Positions 55,780-64,000 of a DNA stretch of 64,000 bases are shown here, one piece after another. Each line of letters opens with the position of its first letter. The first letter of the stretch is position 1. The stretch is from Dermacentor variabilis (taxonomy: Eukaryota > Arthropoda > Arachnida > Ixodida > Ixodidae), in the NCBI RefSeq assembly GCF_050947875.1, contig NC_134576.1:56114255-56178254 (forward strand). The letters run 5' to 3'. The notes under the pieces are model-generated. The model had not been told where the DNA came from. It was given only the letters and a program-made list of their open reading frames with translations, and searched no databases. Made by a program: the position numbers and the translations under genes.

Positions 55780-56100
55780 TGTAATTCTCCAGCGCATCGC
55801 AATCACTGGACGATCGGCCGGTATCCGTGCAGGAGTTAGTCGAGCACCGCCCCTATCGCTCGCCGTACCACAAGACTCTGAAGGCGCTTCTGCGTTTCTT
55901 GAGGGCGACTGACCTGGTCGAACGCCTTTGACTTACTGGTGCCTACCACGCGTATGTGAAAATTCACACAACTTTCCTTCCTCTCTCTCTCACCTTTCTA
56001 TTACCCCTTTTATGTCCCCCAGCCTAGGGTAGCCAACCAGACGCTTTTCTGGTTAACATCCCTGCCTTCTCCATTTCTGTCCGCCGCCTCCTACTGCTGC
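55780..56100 (+). mobile_element. I-type LINE 3' end fragment
   Basis: The last 40 codons of an ORF2 read DDRPVSVQELVEHRPYRSPY and LKALLRFLRATDLVERL, with a TGA at 55929-55931. A C/T-rich 3' UTR follows with CTAGGGTAGCCAACCAGACG near 56028, matching the 3' UTR of the minus-strand LINE at 16.3 kb. It is severely 5' truncated and lies about 120 bp before the last oxidase exon. Confidence 0.75.
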
Positions 56101-56175
56101 ACAGCACGCCAATGCATAAGGGGAAGTTGTAGTGATGCATTGGTCCGAAGTTAGACTCTATCTGTTTTGTTCAGT

Positions 56176-56200
56176 AGAAACCACAAATTATGTGGTTTCT
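56176..56200 (+). repeat. 10-bp-arm hairpin just upstream of the last exon
   Basis: AGAAACCACA and TGTGGTTTCT are exact reverse complements with an AATTA loop. The hairpin ends 17 bases before the splice acceptor at 56216-56217, so it would overlap the branch-point region in the pre-mRNA. Confidence 0.85.
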
Positions 56201-56217
56201 TTCTACCTCCCTTCTAG

Positions 56218-56300
56218 GTTGCTCCGACATTAAGGACCTGAACGAAGAATTTGTCATCAGCGAGAGGCACTGTTCGCGACCATTGCGATCCACCCTATAA
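56218..56300 (+). CDS. HAO1: 2-hydroxyacid oxidase, last exon G with stop
   Basis: After a good acceptor, GT joins the G of exon F to make Gly, then CSDIKDLNEEFVISERHCSR and PLRSTL end at TAA (56298-56300). The short C-terminal tail after LLGC with a helix and an arginine-rich end is the expected length and place for HAO proteins, whose last residues form a peroxisome import tripeptide. Here the end is STL, not the usual SKL/SKI type, so peroxisomal import is doubtful. Sequence conservation is weak, so this exon rests mainly on phase, acceptor and length. Confidence 0.8.
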
Positions 56301-56599
56301 GCCAGGAAGACATGGTTGCAGGGCCTGCTCAGTGGAGCGGTGCTGTATACGCTGCAAATTTGGAAGCCGTCGTAGAGAAATGACCCCGGACGTGCTGCTT
56401 TGTGTTTAGTATGCGTTAATGTTACGACGAACGACTATTTTCTTTTTCTGTGGCATTCTGTGTGTCTCCGACTGGTTATGGGCATCTATTGAACAACGTT
56501 CAATAGAAGAGAAACTTCCATAGATTTCTTATTTCCCAACATTTGTAATCGACGATACCTGAATCTCTTGTTCAAGGGAATATGTACCGGAATTTGTTG

Positions 56600-56605
56600 A
56601 ATAAA
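56600..56605 (+). terminator. HAO1: Candidate poly(A) signal of the oxidase gene
   Basis: AATAAA, 300 bases after the stop codon, is the first canonical hexamer downstream. A small hairpin (CTATTGAAC/GTTCAATAG, 56486-56506) lies between. Confidence 0.5.
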
Positions 56606-56696
56606 AAAACCGCGTATGAAACCCTCGTTGGCTTTAGTACGAGTGGGATCCGAATAACGAAATCGCACCAGAATTCAGTTTCTTGAACAATGGCTG

Positions 56697-56775
56697 CTTT
56701 CTTTTCCCTTAACGTTACACCCATCATTCTTCTTTCCATAGCTCGTTGCATCGTCCTCAACTTAAGTAGAAGCCT
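56697..56775 (-). mobile_element. Short RTE LINE fragment, minus strand
   Basis: The minus strand reads LRTMQRAMERRMMGVTLR, the conserved stretch after the RT domain of RTE elements (compare LRTMQRVMEKRMMSVTS at 36.45 kb). Confidence 0.8.
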
Positions 56776-57375
56776 TTTGGTAAATTTTTGCGCCTATTAC
56801 CCACACCAAAAAGTACGAAAAGTATAGCGGTAATATCGGCGTGCCCGTTAATACGAAATTCGCATTGAGATTCGGTTTTGCAACAATGAGAAGGTTGCCT
56901 TGAGGTGTAGCTTCACACCAACGCCCGTTGCGCTGCCCTGAAGTCGCACTTGAAGGCAAAGGTCGCCGCCAATCGAAGTTTTGTTATCTACTATAAAAAC
57001 CCAACCATTCCCCAACCCTGCCGTGTTAAGGCACCCTTCATCCTTCTTTCATGGTCGCGCGTTCTCCTTGTCTTTTCGCGTCATTATTTTGCATTTAGCA
57101 GTTCTCGAATAGACAACGCGGCAACGGCGAGCCAGGACTCGAATCACGATGAGCTGCACCGAAGAATACATTATTAACACCGCCAAAACTAAGGAATAGA
57201 GCCACACAGCGAGACTACGACGTCGATGAGTCGTGCATCCGCAAACAGAGACTGTTTTTACAAAGATTTGAATGTTATTTGATGCAGTTATTTGCCCGGG
57301 TTAAACGCGCAGATTAAATTTTTTTTCGTGCGTTGTAATTGAAGATGGAAGGTTATACCCTGAAAAATACGATAA

Positions 57376-57663
57376 TCATTCAGGCACCTCAACCGTTTCC
57401 ACCTCCCCATCCGCCAGGAAAACGGACAATTTTCTTTCGCCCGTCTCGGCCACAAAAGAGCCTATGTAGTTTGGCAGTTTGAGAACTTTTATGTAGTTGT
57501 TGCAGGGATGACAGATGCAGCGTGCAGGGATGACACGATAACGAAACGCTTCAGGATATATTTGGCCAAGACGGAGCTCTGTAAAGCTATACCCACGTCC
57601 TATCAAGCAACACGATTCCGCGTCGATCACTATACGGCCACCATGCAGTAGAAACAAATCCAA
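57376..57663 (-). other. Unrecognised 95-codon open frame
   Basis: Open frame with TTG as first in-frame start-like codon and no internal ATG near the 5' end. It contains ARCICHPCNNYIKVLKLPNY and FLADGEVETVEVPE. It looks more protein-like than its neighbours but matches nothing I know. It could be a transposon or gene exon remnant, or chance. Confidence 0.25.
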
Positions 57664-58189
57664 ACCTTGGGCTCAGGGGGAACGCGGGAGCCGCACCGTG
57701 CAGCGGCGGGTAATATTTATTTATCTATAATTTACTGCTATGTGTTATGTACACCTGCTCTTGGATGCCTTGTTCAGGGCGTTATCGCTTGTTCCCCGTG
57801 CGGACACATGATCAACCCAGCATTGAAACAGTTCGTTGTCACTAGGTGACTTTCGGCTCCACAACCGTCTACGTCGGTCGCTACAGATATCCCGTCGGTC
57901 GCCTGTATATATGTAGTTTGTTTCAGTGCCCATCGCTTACGTGACTCCCACACCTCGGATTAATAGGCGAATCGGTCTACAATATCAATTCCTGCGACTT
58001 TACAGATTAGGGTGCGTGTTAACAAAACTGCGTAAGACAGTACAATAATAGACCAGCGTTCAAGCACTCGCTTCTCATGAGACATTTGGCGTTGCAGCGT
58101 TTTCCGGGTAGCAGCTAAAGAAGGTTCGACGAAGGGAAGGAAGCTTAAGGAGGTGTATACAAGATTGTGAAAAAAGATATATATTGTGT

Positions 58190-58920
58190 AACTGATTAAA
58201 TCAAGCTGACTGGGGGACTATGCCACCGCCGTGTTTCAAAGAAGATGAAAATATATCATCATCATGACAATCTTTAGGATCGTATCGTGCGACTTGTCAA
58301 ATCAAGCTGGCTATGTGACTACCTCAACGCCGTGCTTTAAAGGAGGTGCCATCATGTATTGTGCTACTTCTCTTGCGATGAGGGATGCGCGCAGCGTAGC
58401 CTCTATACCTGCGTCCTTGGCATTGCAGTTGCCTATTATTGCACCAGGTGGCACGCGATGTAGCAGTTGCATAGGTAGCTGTACAAGGTAGATAGATAAG
58501 TCTTGAAGAAAAAGAAGATTATCGAGATTTATAAATATTGATATAACGAGAAACATGTATGGCATACATAATTAATTCGAGCAGGCTAGGTGACCTATTC
58601 TCATCGTCCCGCTTGAAAGGGAATGCCATTCAATCATCATCGTTTGCATCGTATTGTGCCATTTGGCACGCAATGTCACCTGCGCGCCGCTTAGCGTCGA
58701 TGCGCACAAACTTTGCATTCCAGTTCCGCTGTATTGAACAAGGAGTCCCGTCATCGAGCAGTTGCGTATAGCACTTCCGTGCTGCATGTAGCTAGACCTG
58801 GTTAACTCAAGAAGGCTAGGTGCCTATTTGTCACCGCCCCCATATTGAACGGCATGCGAATAAACCATTATACTCATCATCATAAACAGCGATGTACCGT
58901 GCCGTGGGTCAAGGTATTGG
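58190..58920. repeat. Tandem repeat, about four diverged modules, 105-270 bp spacing
   Basis: Modules starting AAATCAAGCTGNCT or AATTCGAGCAGGCTAGG recur at about 58195, 58300, 58571 and 58803. Each is followed by CACCGCC, a TTTCAAAG or TTGAAAGG word, ATCATCATC and a CGTATTGTGCC-like word. The last two also share GCAGTTGC motifs farther on. Confidence 0.7.
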
Positions 58921-60107
58921 ACATTTGCGCCATGTCCTATAGATACCTGTCTTTGCTCTACGGTACTTGATATGGCGCCACCTCGCCAAGTACGAACCAC
59001 TGCTGAAGAAGCGAATCGCACAGCAACACGCATGGCTGCAAAGCTGAGTGCGGAGAGCAGGACAGGCCGCAGCTCGTCGACGCAAGGCGGGCAGTTCAGA
59101 TCATTTTCGTGAAAATGACGCGGAGAGACTTTGCCGCAAAGACCCTTTAGTGCATGGTGCCGAAAATGGAGCTTCTATGTAGACGCTAAGCCAGCTTACG
59201 CTGTGAGTGTGCTGCATGTGCCAAGCGCCCCTGTGACTTTTTCTTAAGTGTCGACTTGAACATTCTTTAAATGTTATCTACCCGTTTTTGTTTAAATTCT
59301 CTGTGCTGCTGTCTATTGTATCTTAAAGTTATACTACTATCATTTTTATCTATCCATCGATTCCTAGAGGTTGGCTTCCTTCGGTGTTCCTTTCTTGTGC
59401 TCCAAGTAGGGCAGGACAAGCACAACAGTTTGTCTTTGCTCTACTGTGACAACAAAATCTATATTAGGGGAACCGAAACATATTCAAGCCAAACAGAATA
59501 TTTGATAGGCAAACAAGATTAGGAATTCGCTGTAACAAGATAGGGCTAACTGAAGATTTCTGCATGAAACCTTTTGACCTACCGTCAAGTAAAAAACAAA
59601 AATTCCAAGCAAAGGTTATTCTGAATTAGCGCGTGCAACTTTAGGTGCTTAGCCATTAGTAATATGCCGAACGATTGAAAAGTGGGTGAGTTGGAACCCA
59701 TCCATTCTTGGGCAGCGAACATAAAAACGAAACACGAGAGAGGCTATAGGACAATAATACAGGTTTGTCGTGTATTTTTTTGGTGTTACGTTCTTTGTGC
59801 GCATGACCACAGAATGCATCAGCGATATCTTTTATAAAAATATGTCGCGTACGTAATATAATAATGATCTTGAACTGGACAAAAGCAAACAAGCAACTCG
59901 TGTGGCATTTTATACCTCAGCAAACACCGATTGAAATCTTGAGAGACAGAACAGGCAACGAATGTGCGAAAGAGACCAGTTGTATTAGTCACAGTTACCC
60001 TACTGGAGATATCCTACCCGTTAGCTCTTGCATTGCCATTGTGGACCCTATATCTTGAAATCTTTGCATGAAAAAATGGAGAAAGAATGCAACTAACATT
60101 TCTGGTG
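58921..60107. other. Stretch without recognised genes
   Basis: A short plus frame at about 58972-59090 (MAPPRQVRTTAEEANRTATR) has an alanine/arginine-rich composition and is probably repeat-derived. Otherwise nothing recognised. Confidence 0.4.
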
Positions 60108-60139
60108 AAACTAAAGGTGAACACGTTCACCTTTAGTTT
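60108..60139. repeat. Perfect 32-bp palindrome
   Basis: AAACTAAAGGTGAAC and GTTCACCTTTAGTTT are exact reverse complements separated by AC. It is surrounded by AT-rich DNA. Confidence 0.92.
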
Positions 60140-61759
60140 GCTAAAAAACACAAATTAGCTCTTACAACAATACGCCACTACTCTTTCGAACATCAAATAC
60201 AGAAATAAGGCTACGGATGTAGTCAAAACATTCTTACTGATTACTGAACAAATAAAAAAATCTCTTCATATATATTCTGTTCCATATATTCATTCTTGCG
60301 GTTTGCTTGCATTCTACACAATCCAACATTAAGAGATTGTCCGAAATGAGCATTATAAAAATAAGTTCTTGCAGCAACTCAATGCAGTTTATCTATTTAG
60401 TTTTTTTTTTCAAAACCTTTCGTCAATAAAACATTTTTTATCTATATGTTAAATTGTTCCAACACTACGGACCTATGAGAAGACTTTGTCTTGTCCGATA
60501 AGTGCTGCTGACATCAATTTCTATCTGCTTCATATCTATGGAATATATGACTGAGGGTTGCTTGATGAGGTGAGGGTATGCGGCAATCGTTGGAAAGCAT
60601 AATAAATTGACGATATCAGATATCGTGTGCTGATATTTATCTAGTGCTACACTGTAAACGGAAATGAGCCGAAAAGGGCATTTTAAGGGATATGACCTCC
60701 CTTGAGACTACGTGCCTGAAATCCGTGCTGCCTTACATTGGTGTAGAAAGGTTCAGCGTCCTCCATTTCGCTCCCTCGCAAAACGGGGATGAAAGAAGAA
60801 AGAAGAACCTAATTCTGCATCCTTTTTAAAAGGTAATTTAGAATATAGAGGGCTCCCTCTAGCGTAAACGGAGTTGTATTTCTTATTTTATGCGTTATTT
60901 TATTTTACACAACCGTGAGAAGGAAACGAGAAAGGAGAGATAAATTGCCCAAGTGTTTTTTTTTCTTTTGTTGTTACTTCTGCAAATTTATACATTTCCA
61001 GAATGCAAGCCAACTTATTTAGGGCGATATAATAGACGATTTGTTCGTGTCGTCGACCACCATTTCCTGTCGCGCTGCCAGAATCCCCGGTCGGCACCCG
61101 ACGACCTCACTTCGGAAGCAAGACCGTGCCAAACTTTGACGGCTTAATTCGGCCGCAGAATGTCCTCGCTTCTGTTCGTTTTCCTATCAACTAAAAGTGA
61201 AACTGAAGGCAAAGCCCGCAAAGCGCCACTGTCCTCGGCGCAGGTGACGGCTTATGTTTTGCTCTTCGTGGTTCTGCGTGTGTGTCTATATGTGTGCTTA
61301 TGAGAGAATTTTGGCGGCCGTCGGAGAGTGTTTCATGCGCTGTGGAATCTCAGGAAAAAAACTACCTGCCCCACTGCGCATCACGGCGGTAATCGGCCAC
61401 CACGTAACCATCGCCGTGTCGTGATCTGCGTACTACAATACACTTTCGTGGTTCGCGTGGCCGTGCTCGGGCATTCCCTACTACACCACGATATGAAAGC
61501 GGCTAGTGAAACCTCACCCGCAGTCCTCACAAAATCGGAGCGCGTACGGTGTCGACTGCTTTGGAAACGGAGCGCTTCGGATTATCGCTTACCCTGTTCC
61601 CTAATGTTTCACGCGGCCTTTTTCAGCTGCGGTGGTGAGTACGGCGCGGACCCAATGCGCTATGCGCATAATGCTCGCACCTTTCATGTCGCACTGTTCT
61701 AGACCCATCGGTCAGCTCAAGAAAACTCAAGGAGCTAGTGCCACACGAAAAACAGACAT
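60140..61759. other. Stretch without recognised genes
   Basis: AT-rich to about 61000, then more balanced. Only short frames without known domains, including one of 124 codons at 61328-61702. Confidence 0.4.
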
Positions 61760-62021
61760 TTCATTTTTTTTTTCATTTCTCGCGTTTCACGTGCCAGAAC
61801 CACGATATGATTATGAGGCACGCCGCAGTTGCGGACTTCGGAATAATATTGACCTCCTGGGGTTCTTTACGTGCACAGTTCCTTAATGCTCGCCACGCGG
61901 GCGTTCTTGCACGCCCTCGTATCGAAGGGCGGCCGCCGTGGCCAGGATTTGATCCTGCGACCTCGTGCTTAATTAATACTAAGCCTAACGCCAAGGACAT
62001 TTATAGCAACCACGGCGGGCC
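61760..62021 (-). repeat. tRNA-derived SINE, minus strand
   Basis: On the minus strand it runs from CCCGCCGTGG (tRNA-like head, with the B-box-like GGATCAAATCC) through GGCCGCCGCCCTTCGATACG and GTGCACGTAAAGAACCCCAGG to CACGTGAAACGCGAG and an A-rich tail GAAATGAAAAAAAAAATG. It is the same family as 9487-9664 and 62125-62362. The body is nearly complete. Confidence 0.8.
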
Positions 62022-62124
62022 AAAGACTCTTCGAATTTCGTCATCGGGTGCGTTTCGTAACCATGTCGCCCAAGTGTCGATATACGTTGCGACAGCGATT
62101 TGTGTCACAGCAACATTATTTTTT

Positions 62125-62362
62125 TAGGGCGGCAAATTACTGTTACGCAATGGTGTTGTGCTGCTAAGCACGAGCTCGGGGGATCGAATCCCGGCCACGG
62201 CGGCCACATTTTGATGGGGGCGAAGTGCGAAGACACCCGTGTACGTGAATTTAGGTGCACGTTTAGGTACCCCAGGTGGTCTAAATTTCCGGACTCCCCC
62301 ACTACGGCGTGCCTCATGATCAGAAAGTGGTTTTTGCACATAGAACCCCATAATTTTAAAAA
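62125..62362 (+). repeat. tRNA-derived SINE, plus strand
   Basis: The head has GGTGTTGTGCTGCTAAGCAC and the B box GGATCGAATCCC (about 62181). The body is GGGGGCGAAGTGCGAAGACA, ACCCCAGGTGGTCTAAATTT, CTACGGCGTGCCTCATGATC, ending AACCCCATAATTTTAAAA. It is oriented head-to-head with the minus-strand copy about 100 bp away. It resembles the tick SINE Ruka (name from memory). Confidence 0.82.
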
Positions 62363-63059
62363 CCGTTATGCAGCGTGAGAAATGCGAACAGCCAGCCTGT
62401 TTGTATGTTAAATGGAGGAACGCAGTGTGTGCACACAAGGATGTTCATTTTATCAGTTTTGTGAAATAACCTTGAAACTGCATGCATTTTCGTTGGGAAA
62501 CCTGTACCTGCACTTTCTTGTACCAAATTGTTAATGCACAAAAGTTTGTGCCTTAGAAAGCACAGTTTCAGGCAGTTCCAGCATAAAACTTTTTTTCGCT
62601 ATGCAGACGCTGCATTTTCATAGTCATGTGTTGCACATTTGACCAGTGGTGAAAAGGATGAATGGAATAAGTTCAAAGAGGCCTGCGAATTTGTCTGCTT
62701 GGTCAGGGTTTGATGTATTTTAGTAACATGTTCATGTGCAGATGTCGTGTGAATGCATAGTTGGACTTTAGTTATGTTTCACTGCATTAAAAGAAAGCAC
62801 CTAGCCAATGTCCATTTTTTTTATTGTTTATTCCCCTTGGTGTCGACATACCTGAATATATTCTGAGTTTTTGTACCAAGAAAATGGCAGAGCATCACAC
62901 ATGGTAGAATGATTGAAACAAAGAAAAAGGAATGTGGCACGAATTGCCCAGACTCAAAAAGCAACAAAAAGGCTTCAAAGAAGCAGAGACGGTCAGACTT
63001 GCGAAAGCATTCGTTATTAGCAGGGTGGCTATCGCCTCCCCTTTCGAAAACTAAATAAG
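62363..63059. other. Stretch without recognised genes
   Basis: AT-rich with only short frames. Nothing recognised. Confidence 0.45.
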
Positions 63060-63455
63060 GCTGAAATGACTAAAGGGAGCTCTATCATCAGGACAGCTAG
63101 GGCTCCCAAAAACTCAAGTGCCAAAAAACTGGAGGCTCTAGGTATTCACAACACATATGGAGACCATGCCACGGCAGTGGTCACGCCACAGAGAGAAGGT
63201 CCAAATTCGACAGAACAAGGAAAGGCCCTGTTGCAAAAGGTGGGATATCGCCTGAGAGCGCAGTATGGCTGGCAAAAAGCAGTTTTGCGACCCAGACAAA
63301 CAAGAGAGAAAATTATAGTTTCAGCAATCCCAAAGAATATGAGCATAGAACACCACCAAAGCAGAAGAGAAGTGCAATCAAAGACTTTACAAAAGAAATA
63401 TGAAATAAATCGACACATATACCACGCAGATGCGTGTAGAGTGGTGTGTGCATAA
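63060..63455 (+). pseudogene. LINE fragment, connection and RNase H start
   Basis: One open frame of 129 codons: KKLEALGIHNTYGDH, ALLQKVGYRLRAQYGWQKAV, REKIIVSAIPKNMSIEHHQS, HIYHADACRVV. It matches the minus-strand fragment at 16.2 kb block by block (LLQRLGYLVTSQY, IPKNMHPTHNQE, YYTDANP). HADA aligns with the first RNase H Asp, after which the sequence ends in repeats of GTGTGTGCATAA. No RT or full RNase H remains. Confidence 0.72.
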
Positions 63456-64000
63456 CTCCGGTGTGTGCATAATGAAGCCTTGGTAAATATGTCAATATAC
63501 TAGCACTACCACCCAGTACTGCTGTGTTCCTGAATGATGGCTTATATTTTCAGGCAGCAATGGGTGCAGCGACATCCATCATTCGTTCATCGCTCGTTTT
63601 GAACAATACAAACCTTACTGAAAGGAAAGGGAGCCACAATATAACTTTCTAACAATTCATGGCAATTAGATTGAGAGAAGCGTTTCCAACCGCACCAGAC
63701 TAGACCAGCATTGCCTTGGAGCATGCTCGGAACCGGTAACGTAAGTCCTTGCCCCCGAACCCAACATTTCTGTTTACCTGGCATAAGACGATGTACAGAC
63801 AATGCTCACCTGCTGCCTGCCCTTCTGCTCCCCCCCCCCAACACACACACCAAAATATTCCTTGCTACGGCCCTGGTCCTTGTTAAAAGAAATAGAACTA
63901 CAGGTCCGTGGTCTCGAATTTCGCCAGTCCGGAACGAGATCAAATTGGCTAGGCAAAAGAAAGACGACATCAATGTCAACCTACCACCTGATATGAAGGA
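63456..64000. other. Window end, nothing recognised
   Basis: A poly-C run and CA microsatellite lie at about 63831-63851. No gene recognised. Confidence 0.45.

Larger units (their letters stand above)
49020..56217 (+). other. Intron F-G, 7.2 kb
   Basis: Donor GTGAGC, acceptor TTCTACCTCCCTTCTAG. It contains an unassigned repeat (about 49900-50900), a minus-strand RTE LINE with a foldback transposon inside, a MITE and a LINE 3' end. No recognised gene in 49020-49900 or 54300-55030. Confidence 0.85.
56606..58189. other. Region downstream of the oxidase gene
   Basis: Contains a short RTE fragment (about 56697-56775) and a 95-codon unrecognised minus-strand frame (57376-57663). No other gene recognised. 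Confidence 0.5.

Noticed and set aside
6137..56300. Bacterial lactate or glycolate oxidase acquired by horizontal transfer
   Set aside because: The gene is split by introns at positions that match vertebrate HAO1 as far as I recall, which argues for an ordinary eukaryotic gene.
58190..58920. CRISPR array
   Set aside because: Units are long, diverged and unevenly spaced, and the surroundings are eukaryotic. No short identical repeats with uniform spacers occur anywhere in the window.

Overview
This window looks like nuclear DNA of a hard tick (Ixodidae). The evidence is indirect. One spliced host gene has short exons and very long introns, and almost everything else is decayed retroelement sequence of kinds common in tick genomes: RTE and I-type LINEs, a Jockey-like LINE, Ty3/gypsy elements, a Penelope-like element, tRNA-derived SINEs and small DNA transposons. 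No bacterial operons, rRNA genes or CRISPR arrays were seen.

The host gene is a FMN-dependent 2-hydroxyacid oxidase (HAO1/glycolate oxidase type) on the + strand. Seven exons can be read in consistent splice phase: about 6137-6288, 7462-7717, 9032-9195, 32921-33012, 46676-46834, 48950-49019 and 56218-56300 (stop TAA). Together they cover the family from about residue 47 to the C-terminus. The N-terminal exon was not found and may lie upstream. The first visible intron uses a GC donor. Active-site Lys, His and Arg in the C-terminal half are kept, but a Gln and an Arg in the second visible exon are replaced.

Layout: 1-4.3 kb is a dead Ty3/gypsy element whose integrase lies before its reverse transcriptase. 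6-9.2 kb holds exons A-C. The 23.7-kb third intron (9196-32920) holds a SINE, a GAC-rich repeat, a LINE ORF1 remnant, two minus-strand LINE remnants, a Jockey-like LINE split by an LTR element that is itself split by another Ty3/gypsy element, and an inverted pair of Penelope GIY-YIG remnants. The fourth intron (33013-46675) holds a near full-length RTE LINE with a tRNA-like head, a degenerate tandem array, CpG-rich repeats and a gypsy protease remnant. The sixth intron (49020-56217) holds a minus-strand RTE LINE carrying an 844-bp foldback transposon, a PIF/Harbinger-like MITE and a LINE 3' end. Downstream of the gene are tandem repeats, a head-to-head SINE pair and a LINE RNase H fragment.

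Apart from the oxidase exons I see no coding sequence I would call functional. All transposon reading frames carry stops, frameshifts or lost catalytic residues. Element boundaries are by eye, and clade names rest on recognisable motifs and domain order, not on searches.
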